A stretch of DNA of 64,000 nucleotides from Flavilitoribacter nigricans DSM 23189 = NBRC 102662 (lineage in GTDB: Bacteria; Bacteroidota; Bacteroidia; Chitinophagales; Saprospiraceae): NCBI RefSeq assembly GCF_002646595.1, contig NZ_PDUD01000027.1:124001-188000 (forward strand), given 5' to 3'. Under the pieces are notes generated by a model that worked only from the letters and a program-made list of their open reading frames with translations, ran no database searches and was not told where the DNA came from. Below are positions 25,989 through 34,841 of this stretch, in pieces (the first letter of the stretch is position 1; every line of letters begins with the position of its first letter). A program made the position numbers and the translations under genes.

Positions 25989-28886
25989 TTATTGCCCGTC
26001 CTTTCTGGCCCTGGATGGACTTTTTCCAAATTTTTCCTTATAACATTTACTGAAGTAATCGGCACTGTTGAATCCCGTTTGGTAGGCGATGTCCTTAATG
26101 GGAAGATCGGATTGGAGCAGAAGCTCCTGACCTTTTTGCAGGCGGTAATAATTGATAAACAGAGCGACGGTCAGTCCGGTGAGTTCACTGATCTTTCGGT
26201 ACAGCACTGTCCGGCTGATGAATACGGATCTGGCCAGTTCATCCGGCCCGAAATCCGGGTCCGAATGCTGCTTTTCCAGTACTTCCAACACCTGCCGCAT
26301 AAAGGCATCGTGTTGCTGGCCAACCGTATCGGTTGCCGGTACGAAGGTGATGATAGCGGCATAGCGCTCCCGGAGTTGCCGGCGCAAAAGCAGTAGTTGC
26401 TCCAGGCGGGCAAACAGCTCGTGACGCGAAAACGGCTTTTCCAGACACGCATCAGCCCCTTGCTGCAAACCTTCCAGGCGTGCCTCGTGACCAGAGCGGG
26501 CCGTAAGTAAAATGACCGGAATATGGCAGGTAAGGGGATCTGTCTTAACCTGATGGCACAAACTCAGCCCATCCAATACCGGCATCATAATGTCGCTGAT
26601 GATCAGGTGGGGAGGGTTCTTTTTGATCAGGTCCAGGGCCACTTTGCCGTTGGGCGCAAAACTTAACTGATAGTGATCCGCCAGCATTTGACCCAGTACC
26701 AGGCTCACGTCTTCCTGGTCTTCTACGATCAGAACCTGTTGCGTGGCCGGAGCCGACTGACTAGAGGACAATTCTTCCAGGGATCCGCCGGAATGATCCG
26801 GAAGCGAGGTGGGCATCACGCTGGGTATTGCTGCTGTCGCCTCCCGGTGAGCATGCCGGATGGGCAATGCTATCGTAAACGTACTGCCTGCGCCAACTTC
26901 CGACCGGACACGGACCGATCCTTCGCATATTTCAGCGAGCTTTTTGGCTAGTGCCAGGCCAATGCCCGACCCCTGGTAGCTGCGCTGCAGGTCTTCTTCC
27001 ACCTGGTAAAACCGGTCGAAGATCCTTTCCTGCAGTTCGATCGGGATGCCTTTTCCGTTATCTTCCACCGCCATGCAAAAAAATGGCTTGCCGGCTATTG
27101 TGTCCTTACTCGCCCTTACCTGTATACGACCGCCGGCCGGAGTAAATTTGACGGCATTCGACAGGATATTTTCCACGATCCTCTGAATCGCTTCCGGCGC
27201 AAAATCCATTTCCAGGGCCGGGGATGACGTGGTGAAAGTCAGTTCAATTTCTTTCTTACGGGCAAGGTGACCAATGGGCTCCAGCAGGTACCCCAGGTAG
27301 GCGATGATATCCGCGTGCAGGAACTCCAGTGGTCGTTCGCCTTGTTCCAGCTTTTGCAGTTCCAGGATCTGATCAATAAGCCGGAGGGAACGGTTCACAT
27401 TCCTTTGCAACAGTTTTCCCTGATTTTGGTCCGCCGGATGCTCCCTTCGGATCAGGTCTTCCGCTATACTGTTCACTACCGTCAGCGGCGTCCGGAACTC
27501 ATGGGTGATGTTAGCGTAGAATTGGTTCTTGGCTTCGGACAGTTTTTTAATGCGTTGTGCTTCTTCCCGATCCTCAATAGCTTTTTGCTGGAGCATCCGC
27601 GTTCGATAGCTCAGTCCGAGACTAAAACAGATGATCTCCAGAAGCACTCCGAACTGGAACTTATACATATAAATGCGGAAACCACCACCGTAGGGCTCGT
27701 AATACCGATAGAAAGGTAACCAGTGATATTCGCCGGGAACAAATTTACTCATCAGGATATAAAGAGCCGGGAGCAGCATGAAACCGGTGCCGATCAGGAT
27801 GTAATTTTTCAGTGGAGAGGGATATCGTTTCAACAACAGATAGAAGAAAGCCGCGGCAAAAGGGAAGAACAACACCTGCATGAGCAAAAACAAATAATTG
27901 CTGACGCTGCTTGCCGGGATCATTTTTATGCCCAGGTCAAGAATGGTCAATCCCACAAACGCATAGGCCCCGGCTAAAAGATAACGGTTAAGTTTGGGAT
28001 AGTGGCGGGCGTTGATACTCAGGAATTCTCTGGTGAACAGGATATACGCCAGATAGATCAGGTACGATACGGTGATCTCGATGTCCCGGTAATGACTGGC
28101 AAAATGGTCGAAGAAAAGATGAAGCCGCAGGTTTTGTTCGGCCATCCGGAAGTAATAGAGGAACAGCCCCAGCAAATAAAAGCTGTAGTACAGATAAGCC
28201 TTATCCGAAGTAGCCCGGTACTGGATAACGGAAAAGAAGGTGAGATAGAGCAAAATGGCGAAAAAAGATCCATAAAACAGGAATTGTTCCCGAAGCTCGC
28301 TGGCTTCAACGAGTTGCATCCGCTCCATTTCATCCGGACTGAGCACTTCCAGGAGCCGTTCGGATTCATACCGAGTATCGAGGTCCTTTACCCCCAGCGT
28401 ATAGGTGTACGTTTCTCCCGCCGGAATGTGGACGGGATAATCGGAAAACCGGTCGGGCAGGGCCCGTTCCTTATAATCGCGGTTAAGCCCGGACTTGAGG
28501 ATCCGCTTTTTATCCACCCAAAGTAGGCTGTAGCTGACAAAATCCGGGATATGAAATAGGGCAACAAGATCCCGATCGGGAGCAGGATTGTGGATCCGAA
28601 ACCGGAACCAGCCCGTTTGCCTGGCTAAAACCCGGGGGGGCTGGGTAACGGGGTCAATCGCAGAAAAAGCATTATCGGGTATTTGCCGGGGATCCAGACC
28701 ACCGGCCGGGTCCAGCGCGAAAAGCAGGGAATCTGATATCTGAACCCGCCGCTGGATTGTCAGTGTATCCGGGTGAATAGAGAGGGTTTGGCTGTTTCCC
28801 AAAAGCGGAAGCAGTAGCCCCAATAGAGCCGGTAAGCAGAAAGAATGGCGTCCTAACCTATTGATAATCTGGAGTTCCCAAATCAT
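25989..28886 (-). CDS. DISM-7TM hybrid histidine kinase with receiver and AraC-type output
   Basis: A 965-residue one-protein two-component system. In order: signal peptide, a DISM extracellular sensor domain (about residues 35-190), seven membrane helices (about 205-410), a HisKA domain with FYANITHEFRTPLTVV, an ATPase domain (VENILSNAVKFTPAGG, DNGKGIP, GSGIGLALAKKLAE), a receiver domain with the phosphoacceptor in IISDIMMPVLDG and a Lys in CLEKPFS, and an AraC-type helix-turn-helix at the end (IAYQTGFNSADYFSKCYKEK). The DISM domain is thought to sense carbohydrates or small ligands outside the cell. The adjacent beta-helix lipoprotein gene is a plausible target. Confidence 0.95.
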   Translation of the reverse strand: MIWELQIINRLGRHSFCLPALLGLLLPLLGNSQTLSIHPDTLTIQRRVQISDSLLFALDPAGGLDPRQIPDNAFSAIDPVTQPPRVLARQTGWFRFRIHNPAPDRDLVALFHIPDFVSYSLLWVDKKRILKSGLNRDYKERALPDRFSDYPVHIPAGETYTYTLGVKDLDTRYESERLLEVLSPDEMERMQLVEASELREQFLFYGSFFAILLYLTFFSVIQYRATSDKAYLYYSFYLLGLFLYYFRMAEQNLRLHLFFDHFASHYRDIEITVSYLIYLAYILFTREFLSINARHYPKLNRYLLAGAYAFVGLTILDLGIKMIPASSVSNYLFLLMQVLFFPFAAAFFYLLLKRYPSPLKNYILIGTGFMLLPALYILMSKFVPGEYHWLPFYRYYEPYGGGFRIYMYKFQFGVLLEIICFSLGLSYRTRMLQQKAIEDREEAQRIKKLSEAKNQFYANITHEFRTPLTVVNSIAEDLIRREHPADQNQGKLLQRNVNRSLRLIDQILELQKLEQGERPLEFLHADIIAYLGYLLEPIGHLARKKEIELTFTTSSPALEMDFAPEAIQRIVENILSNAVKFTPAGGRIQVRASKDTIAGKPFFCMAVEDNGKGIPIELQERIFDRFYQVEEDLQRSYQGSGIGLALAKKLAEICEGSVRVRSEVGAGSTFTIALPIRHAHREATAAIPSVMPTSLPDHSGGSLEELSSSQSAPATQQVLIVEDQEDVSLVLGQMLADHYQLSFAPNGKVALDLIKKNPPHLIISDIMMPVLDGLSLCHQVKTDPLTCHIPVILLTARSGHEARLEGLQQGADACLEKPFSRHELFARLEQLLLLRRQLRERYAAIITFVPATDTVGQQHDAFMRQVLEVLEKQHSDPDFGPDELARSVFISRTVLYRKISELTGLTVALFINYYRLQKGQELLLQSDLPIKDIAYQTGFNSADYFSKCYKEKFGKSPSRARKDGQ

Positions 28887-29012
28887 AGTGCTCTGGGTGA
28901 ATAGTGTAGCTTAAATTACAAAATTCACCCAGATAAAGGAAATTTCTAATTATTTCAAGTTGCGATACTTGAATTGTAGAGAGTAGATGGTAAAGCGTAA
29001 AGAGACTACAAC

Positions 29013-29104
29013 CGTTAAAATGAGCAATTTTGCTCCATTTTAACGATAGGTAATCCTTCTACCTTCTACTTTATACCCTCTACCTAAGTTGCATCGCAAC
29101 TTAG
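29013..29104. repeat. Two adjacent palindromes between proA and the hybrid sensor
   Basis: The first, 29013-29026 with 29031-29045 (CGTTAAAATGAGCA and a near-perfect complement with one bulge), is AT-rich. The second, 29084-29092 with 29096-29104 (CTAAGTTGC and its complement), is perfect with a 3-base loop. Both lie downstream of proA and upstream of the sensor gene. They could end the proA transcript; the mixed repeats around them (AGAGAGTAGATGG and similar) suggest a dispersed element. Confidence 0.6.
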
Positions 29105-29115
29105 ATTAATTATTT

Positions 29116-30399
29116 CTAAGATCCGGCCCGGATCTGCCCATCCCCCCGGATCACCCATTTGTAGCTGGTCAGTTCCCGCAGGGCCATGGGACCGCGGGCG
29201 TGCATTTTCTGGGTGCTGATACCGATCTCGGCGCCCAGACCGAACTGACTGCCGTCGGTAAAGGCCGTTGTGGTATTGGCGTAAACCACGGCGGCATCCA
29301 CACTTCTCAGAAAAGTGTCAACGATCTGCTGGTCTTCGGCCAGAATAGCTTCGCTGTGTTTGGAACTGTAGCGGTCGATGTGATCGAGTGCTTCCTGCAG
29401 GCTGTCCACCGTTTTGACGGACATTTTCATCGAAAGGAATTCCGTCCCGAAATCCGCTTCTTCGGCCGGGTGCAGCAATTGATCCGAATACTTGCCCTGC
29501 AATACCCGGTAGGCGGCCTCATCGGCGCGCACTTCACACTGATGGGTAGTGTCCAGTTCCGAAAGGATCTCCGGCAGATCGTTGAGGCGACTGCGGTGGA
29601 TGACCAGCGTATCCAGTGCATTACAGACGCTGACGCGCCGGGATTTGGCATTGGTCACAATGGCCTTGCCTTTGGCGAGGTCGGCGCTGGCGTCAAAATA
29701 GGTATGCACAATACCCGCTCCCGTTTCGATCACGGGGACTTTGGCGTTGGCCCGTACAAAATTGATCAGCCCCTGACTACCGCGGGGAATGATGAGGTCC
29801 ACATAATCTACGGCCTGCAGAATATGGCCGAGTGCTTCCCGCTGACTGGGCGCCAGGTAGCAGATGTCTGCCAGTTCCCGTTTGGCCAGCACCCGGTGGA
29901 TAAGACTGACGATGGCAATATTGGAAAAATGGGCATCGCGGCTGCCTTTGAGCACACTGGCGTTACCCGACTTCAGGCAGAGGGCGAATACATCGAAGGT
30001 TACATTCGGACGGGATTCGAAGACAATCCCGATCACGCCCATCGGTACGGATAAGCGGGAAAGTTCCAGTCCGTTGGGTAGGGTTCTTTCTTCCAGTATC
30101 TGACCCAGCGGAGAGGGGAGTTCGGCTACTTTTCGCAGATCGGCGGCGATACTTTCCAGGCGTTTCGGGTTCAGCAGCAAGCGGTCGTACTTGGGATCTT
30201 CCGGATCCATGCGATCCAGGTCTTTTTGGTTTTCTTCCAGCAGGAAGGGAATGTTTTCCAGGGTAAGATCCGCCAGTTCGTTCAGAATGCTGTTGATCTC
30301 CCGGTCATCCAGGGAAAGCATTTTTCGAACGGCGCTCCGTACGTTTTTGAGTTGATCCGCAATTTGCTGGTCCAGATCGGCTAAAGTATCCGTTTGCAT
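29116..30399 (-). CDS. proA: Glutamate-5-semialdehyde dehydrogenase (gamma-glutamyl phosphate reductase)
   Basis: A 427-residue enzyme, the usual length for ProA. It reduces gamma-glutamyl phosphate with NADPH to glutamate-5-semialdehyde, the second step of proline synthesis, in the cytoplasm. Diagnostic segments are [16 protein letters not shown], the nucleotide-binding [24 protein letters not shown], and the active-site cysteine C259 in [11 protein letters not shown]. The partner kinase gene proB is not adjacent, so the pathway is split. The upstream 278-bp gap shows no other gene. It ends at the palindromes at 29013-29104. Confidence 0.95.
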   Translation of the reverse strand: MQTDTLADLDQQIADQLKNVRSAVRKMLSLDDREINSILNELADLTLENIPFLLEENQKDLDRMDPEDPKYDRLLLNPKRLESIAADLRKVAELPSPLGQILEERTLPNGLELSRLSVPMGVIGIVFESRPNVTFDVFALCLKSGNASVLKGSRDAHFSNIAIVSLIHRVLAKRELADICYLAPSQREALGHILQAVDYVDLIIPRGSQGLINFVRANAKVPVIETGAGIVHTYFDASADLAKGKAIVTNAKSRRVSVCNALDTLVIHRSRLNDLPEILSELDTTHQCEVRADEAAYRVLQGKYSDQLLHPAEEADFGTEFLSMKMSVKTVDSLQEALDHIDRYSSKHSEAILAEDQQIVDTFLRSVDAAVVYANTTTAFTDGSQFGLGAEIGISTQKMHARGPMALRELTSYKWVIRGDGQIRAGS

Positions 30400-30677
30400 G
30401 ACTCCGTTTTTTCGGTAAAAGTTGACTTAATCCAGATCGCAGGCCGGGGAATTGCAAGGCCCGGATAACTGGCCTTTACGCTATTCCTATACGGTTGCCG
30501 GTACTGACCGTACCATCTGCGTTTCTGTATTTACCCCGATGGCAGGCAAATAGTTCCTGCGCGGAGTAATAGTTGAACGCAGCAAAAATAAGCGATATAG
30601 GATGAAAATGCTTAGCTTAGGTCATAGTACCGGACCAAAAAGTTCGGCCGGCCCCGAAAAACTACAATATCCGACTG

Positions 30678-31178
30678 ATGAAAAAGCTATTTACCAAAGG
30701 TATAGCCCTGCCGGCCCTTGTGCTGGTCCTGGCCAGCTGTACCTCCAATCTTTCCAACGCTCCATCCGGTGGGGAACTAACCACTTCCGATAGAGAACAG
30801 ATCAGGGCCCTTATCGGACAATACGTCACGGGTTGGCTGACCAGCGATACCGCTATGGTGCTGGATATTTTTGCCGATACAGCTACGATCATCCCCAGAG
30901 GGATGGCTCCAAAGAAAGGCAAAGCCGCCCTCCGGGAGTTCTGGTTTCCCGCAGACAGCTCCGTGACGACCATCCATTCCTACGAAGTGAACGTCCTGGA
31001 GATCGGAGGCAATACGGACCTCGCTTATACTCTGGAAGCGGGACAGTTGTCTTTTTCCTACCAAAAGGGAGATCTTAAGCTCTCACGCGAATCCAATGCC
31101 CACGCCACGACCATCCTCAGAAAGTCGGGCGGCGGGCAGTGGAAGGTCGTGCAAAGGATGTGGACGGATCGTCGTTAA
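30678..31178 (+). CDS. NTF2-like (SnoaL/DUF4440-type) lipoprotein
   Basis: A 166-residue lipoprotein with a lipobox (LVLVLASCT; Cys21). The mature domain has the helix-then-curved-sheet pattern of the NTF2-like fold, as in SnoaL or DUF4440 (REQIRALIGQYVTGWLTSDT, VLDIFADTATIIPRG, then WKVVQRMW near the end). Such domains are small ligand-binding pockets or isomerases; no catalytic residue can be assigned. It converges with the BTAD regulator gene with only 9 bp between the two stops. Confidence 0.8.
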   Translation: MKKLFTKGIALPALVLVLASCTSNLSNAPSGGELTTSDREQIRALIGQYVTGWLTSDTAMVLDIFADTATIIPRGMAPKKGKAALREFWFPADSSVTTIHSYEVNVLEIGGNTDLAYTLEAGQLSFSYQKGDLKLSRESNAHATTILRKSGGGQWKVVQRMWTDRR

Positions 31179-31187
31179 AAACTGGGT

Positions 31188-32090
31188 TCAGGCCCTCGAC
31201 AGGAAGGCCGTTTGCAGGGCTTCCCCGCTTACAATGCAGTGGTAGAGAGTCTGGGTCTGGGAGGAAGGTTCCAGCCCAAACTCCTGCAATAGTAGCGATT
31301 GGCACTTTCGGTATTGCCGGATGGCCAGATCCCGTTGCCCTTCTTTCGCATAGCACCACATCAGTAACTGGTGGGCCCGTTCCAGGTAGGGATCTCTCTG
31401 GAGCATCTGCTGGAAAGTGGCCCGGGCGGCCTGCGACTCGTTGCGTTGCAGGTGGCAGATGCCGAGGCCTTCCAGTGCCTGCAGATAGCGTTGCCTGAGT
31501 TGTTCGCGGGGCGTTCCCGTCCATTCCTCGTAGGGGAAAGCCGACAGGAGGTCACCGGAATAGACCTGGGCGGCGCGGCGATACGCCCGAAATGCACCGG
31601 CCGTATCCAGGGTTTTCTCCAGCTGTTGTCCCTGTTGGAGGTACTGCTCAAAACGCTGTACATCGGTCTGGATGATCCAGTTCGGATTAAAGCGATAGCA
31701 TCCCCGCTGGTGCACAATGATCTGCTCCTGGGGACGGACATACTGGCGAAAATGCCTACGGATGTGACAAAGGGCAACATTGAGGGAATTCCGGGCGGAT
31801 TCCTGGTGTACATCCGGCCAGAACTGCCCGATCAGCTGGTCGCGCCGGATCTTCTGTCCGGCGTGCCGGGCAAAGTAAGCCAGCAGCAGCGTGTGCTGCG
31901 GGCTGGACATTTCCGGTATTTCCCGATTGGACGCAAAGCAGCGCACGTGACCGAATAGCTGGATCCGGAGATCAAATACGGGTAGTTGTTTGGGAGTTGT
32001 ACTTTCCGGGTTTTCTTCCCGGTTCATCGGTTTTTGGGGCTGGAAAAAGTGATCCCACCACTTATTCCACCACTTAACTGGGGTCTGCAT
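31188..32090 (-). CDS. BTAD/SARP-like transcriptional regulator
   Basis: A 300-residue regulator when started at the ATG at 32090 (MQTPVKWWNKWWDHFF), which is preceded by a purine-rich AAGGAAA; the longer frame upstream is not needed. The N-terminal part (about residues 40-135) resembles a winged helix-turn-helix of the Trans_reg_C type (IRRDQLIGQFWPDVHQESAR, SLNVALCHIRRHFRQYV). The rest is helical TPR-like bacterial transcriptional activation domain (GAFRAYRRAAQVYSGDLL, YLQALEGLGICHLQRNESQA). The family activates nearby genes in response to unknown cues. Its neighbours give no clear target, and the divergent 75-residue gene shares its upstream region. Confidence 0.87.
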   Translation of the reverse strand: MQTPVKWWNKWWDHFFQPQKPMNREENPESTTPKQLPVFDLRIQLFGHVRCFASNREIPEMSSPQHTLLLAYFARHAGQKIRRDQLIGQFWPDVHQESARNSLNVALCHIRRHFRQYVRPQEQIIVHQRGCYRFNPNWIIQTDVQRFEQYLQQGQQLEKTLDTAGAFRAYRRAAQVYSGDLLSAFPYEEWTGTPREQLRQRYLQALEGLGICHLQRNESQAARATFQQMLQRDPYLERAHQLLMWCYAKEGQRDLAIRQYRKCQSLLLQEFGLEPSSQTQTLYHCIVSGEALQTAFLSRA

Positions 32091-32391
32091 GTTTCTTGTT
32101 TCCTTAATGTGTTCAGTAAGCAGAAGGAGAAAACTGGAATGGGACTTCGGGCAGGCAGCGGATAATTGATTTAGTGTGAGAATATGAAGTGAAAAGCGAT
32201 CTTTCCCGCTGGATCCGGGCCGTGAAGTGAGTATTCGTGGCGAAAAACACGAATAACGCCCATTGCTTCTATAAATAGATAGTGGCTGTAGTATGGGTGT
32301 GATTCTCTGCAAATTTACGGAAAAATGCCTACCTTCAGGAGCGATTATACCTACCAATATTGGGAGGTTGAATAAGAAAAAACGTTAAAAA
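32091..32391. other. Divergent intergenic region
   Basis: About 300 bp between the BTAD regulator and a small plus-strand gene. It has a short hairpin (ATTCGTG and CACGAAT around 32232-32253) and no clear TAnnTTTG promoter. I see no further gene. Confidence 0.45.
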
Positions 32392-32619
32392 ATGGCCGCT
32401 TCTTTTGATTTCAATCAGGAAGACCTGGAAAGGCATACCTGCCGTACCTGGCAGGAAGGAGACTGGATTATTTTGCAATGTACGCAATGCGATTTTCTGC
32501 GCCGGATGAACTGGAAAACCGGTGCGCTAAAAATAGATCAATCGGGTGAACCACAGATCATGCACAGTGCCCAACATCGGGGGCAGAAGATTGCGCTGGA
32601 TGTGGGATCGATGAATTGA
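32392..32619 (+). CDS. Small hypothetical protein with a CxxC motif
   Basis: A 75-residue protein, not matched to a named family. It starts MAASFDFNQEDLERHTCRTW and has three Cys: C17, then the pair in LQCTQCDFLRRMNW, as in a small zinc or metal site. The pattern of acidic N-terminus, aromatic core and basic region suggests a folded mini-domain. Coding support comes from a clean ATG and third-position composition like its neighbours. It is transcribed away from the BTAD gene and followed by a G/T-rich repeat cluster. Confidence 0.6.
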   Translation: MAASFDFNQEDLERHTCRTWQEGDWIILQCTQCDFLRRMNWKTGALKIDQSGEPQIMHSAQHRGQKIALDVGSMN

Positions 32620-32625
32620 CGTTTC

Positions 32626-32698
32626 ATTGTGTTAAGGTGGAAATGTGGAAACGTGGAAATGTGTTAAAGTGTTGAAGTGGGGAGGTGTTGAGGTTGGG
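32626..32698. repeat. G/T-rich short-word repeat cluster
   Basis: Tandem variants of the words GTGGAAATGTG, GTGTTAAAGTG and GTTGAAGTG fill this stretch. They are closely related to the 16-bp tandem repeat at 8049-8090, which also follows a gene end, so they mark a dispersed low-complexity family. Confidence 0.7.
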
Positions 32699-32849
32699 TT
32701 CCCGGGGGGCTGACGTATGTACTTTGGGGTTTTTCTTCCTTTCGGCCGTTTTTGGGGTATGGCCTTTGGGTGAGTAGTTATCTTTTCGCCTGGATATTTC
32801 CCTGCTGATGAAAAAGGCCGCTAACCTGACGTTAGAGAACATTTGAAAG

Positions 32850-33422
32850 TTGAAACTATCCAAACGGCATATTATTTTTATCATTGGTTTGCTTAGTGTG
32901 TACTTTAGTTTCCTATTCTTTGGAAGACGACCAGACTTCTATCTCATCCTTTTAATCGGTGGAATTGGAGTAAGCTTAATAGCCTTTTTGACGATCTTAT
33001 TTGGTAAAGGGGCTGGAAAATCCAAATTATTCTGGGCTTTGATCTTACTGTTATCAGTTGTTTTATTGCAGCTGGCAGAACCACTTCTTATTCGCACCTC
33101 CTTCATCATTTACGTTCGAGCCAACGATAATCACTTAAGAGAAATAAATGGATTGCTGACAAGTCATCCAGGAACGCTGCACATCTATCCCGATAATATC
33201 ACCACTAAAGGGATGGAATTGGGTGATCTGGAAATAGATAGGCTAAAAGAACTCAGAAAGGAAGTTGATGCTTATCTGATCATTAAAACCGATTCTACTA
33301 TTTATTACGGACTTTCTGGTTTTTTAGACGTGCGACATGGTGTTTCATATCGGTTCAGGGGAAAACATAACCCAGCCCCCCATCTAATTCATCGAAAATT
33401 AATAGGAAACTGGTATTACTGA
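32850..33422 (+). CDS. Hypothetical membrane protein
   Basis: A 190-residue protein with three hydrophobic segments in the first half (HIIFIIGLLSVYFSFLFFG, LILLIGGIGVSLIAFLTILF, ALILLLSVVLLQLAEPLL) and a soluble C-terminal part with no known domain. The frame opens with TTG at 32850 after a stop codon and has no ATG upstream, so the start is uncertain; if TTG is right the initiator is unusual. Base composition is clearly more AT-rich than the flanking genes, as in the following PhzF-like gene, which may mean that the two arrived together. Confidence 0.6.
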   Translation: MKLSKRHIIFIIGLLSVYFSFLFFGRRPDFYLILLIGGIGVSLIAFLTILFGKGAGKSKLFWALILLLSVVLLQLAEPLLIRTSFIIYVRANDNHLREINGLLTSHPGTLHIYPDNITTKGMELGDLEIDRLKELRKEVDAYLIIKTDSTIYYGLSGFLDVRHGVSYRFRGKHNPAPHLIHRKLIGNWYY

Positions 33423-33548
33423 AAACATCAGAAAAGTATACATTGCTCAACAAAACTTATCAGTAACAGGCCCCTGCGGGTGGCTGCGGCTATTAGCGTG
33501 GATGTTGGTACTATACCGCACAATGTCAGATTATGTGCATTTAATATT

Positions 33549-33650
33549 CCTCCTCCGCCCTGCGGGCACCTCCTCCCGAGGAGGATAACACCTTGATTAA
33601 TGGACGGTTGTGCTCCACTGGGGGAGCTGGCCGAAGGACTGAGGGGGATC
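33549..33650. repeat. Dispersed GC-rich palindromic repeat
   Basis: Contains the palindrome CCTCCTCCCGAGGAGG (33569-33584), preceded by CCGCCCTGCGGGC and followed by CCACTGGGGGAGCTGGCCGA and GGACTGAGGGGG. The two halves (CTCCACTGGGGGAGCT and CCGAAGGACTGAGGG) look like a known type of short mobile repeat seen across bacteria, here decayed. This assignment is from memory of similar sequences. Confidence 0.5.
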
Positions 33651-33704
33651 TTCATTTGCACAAAATCACATGTTGTCAAGTATAATTTGGAAACCATAGA
33701 GCAA

Positions 33705-34520
33705 ATGACCGGAATAGAAACCTATATCGTCGATTCATTTACGGACGAACCTTTTAAAGGGAATCCGGCGGGTGTCTGTTTGATCAAGCGGGCGATAAGT
33801 GACGAGAAAATGCTTTCCATTGCCCAGGAGCTTGGACTGTCTGAAACCGCGTTTGTTCATCTACAAAGTGGGCAGGAAAAAATTCCGATTCGCTACTTTT
33901 CACCGAAAATGGAGATCCCGCTTTGTGGACACGCTACCCTGGCTGCTGCCAAAGTGCTTTTTCAAAATGACCTGGGTATCACCAAAATCCACTTTGTGAA
34001 CACGCAGGATTTAGACCTGACCATCCGAAAAGATGGAGCGTTCATAATAATGGAGTTTCCAATCTATGGAACAGAACCGCGAACCGCACCTGAAGCATTA
34101 CTTGTTGCGCTTGGAATTGATGAAATAAAAAATAGCGCTTATAATGAAGAGACCAAGATACTGCTGCTCGAAATAAACGATTGTAAAGTCTTGCAAGGGC
34201 TCCAGCCCGACTTTGAAAAATTAAAAAGATCGATCGATTCGATCAATGGTGTTTTGGTTACTGCCTTATCCGACAAGCCGGACTACGATTTTGAATCAAG
34301 ATATTTCTGGCCCTGGAGCGGTACGAATGAAGACCCGGTAACCGGGGGAACGCATACCTTCTTGGCAAAATACTGGGGAGATAGATTAGGTAAGCGAAAA
34401 ATGAATTCTTTTCAGTGTTCGGAAAGAACCGGATTTATGGAAGTTGAATTAATTGACCAGCATAAGATGACTATAAAAGGCAAGGCGCAAATAGTCTTGA
34501 AAGGAGAATTGACAATATAA
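33705..34520 (+). CDS. PhzF-family isomerase/epimerase-like protein
   Basis: A 271-residue protein of the PhzF/YddE type. I start it at ATG 33705, because it opens straight into the family N-terminus (IETYIVDSFTDEPFKGNPAGVC). Further signatures are QELGLSETAFV with the catalytic-position glutamate in the SETAF motif, IRYFSPKMEIPLCGHATLAA, and the late GTNEDPVTGGTHTFLA. The family comprises two symmetric halves with an active site between them and contains DAP-epimerase-fold isomerases acting on small cyclic or amino acids. Its own substrate is unknown. The gene is relatively AT-rich. Confidence 0.93.
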   Translation: MTGIETYIVDSFTDEPFKGNPAGVCLIKRAISDEKMLSIAQELGLSETAFVHLQSGQEKIPIRYFSPKMEIPLCGHATLAAAKVLFQNDLGITKIHFVNTQDLDLTIRKDGAFIIMEFPIYGTEPRTAPEALLVALGIDEIKNSAYNEETKILLLEINDCKVLQGLQPDFEKLKRSIDSINGVLVTALSDKPDYDFESRYFWPWSGTNEDPVTGGTHTFLAKYWGDRLGKRKMNSFQCSERTGFMEVELIDQHKMTIKGKAQIVLKGELTI

Positions 34521-34841
34521 AACCGGCTACTACGGTAAGTAGTTGGTTGGTCTCGGCGGCTTCAGAGAATTCCTGTAACTAGTTTAATGTACTTACGGGT
34601 AAACTCAACTAACTATTCATAGCCAGGACCCCGTTTCCCACCGGAAAAGATAAAGTGTAATACATCCTGAAAAAGCGAGGGAGCTGCCGTGGCAACTCCC
34701 TGCTTTTAAAACGTTCATGGGGTTTATAAGTCGATTAGTTGAAGTGGTCGTCGGCCGGTGTGCAGCAGTCAGCCGGGGTGCAAAACATGCAGGTGTGCTG
34801 ACTACTGACGACCGGATTCCGCTACTGAACACCACAGGATA
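34521..34841. other. Intergenic region with a terminator and a Cys-rich mini-ORF
   Basis: About 320 bp. It contains a terminator at 34670-34708. On the minus strand, just past the stop of the next gene, lies an 18-codon frame whose translation (MFCTPADCCTPADDHFN) repeats CTPAD. I found no other coding signal. Confidence 0.45.
34670..34708. terminator. Hairpin with flanking A- and T-tracts
   Basis: AAAAGC-A-GGGAG-T-TGCC pairs with its imperfect complement across a 2-base loop (34671-34707), with A- and T-runs outside the stem. It should end the minus-strand gene at 34842 and could also act on the plus strand. Confidence 0.65.

Noticed and set aside
32744-32850. ATG-started frame (at about 32808) just before the hypothetical membrane protein
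   Set aside because: It is out of frame with that gene and ends after a dozen codons, so it does not supply its start.
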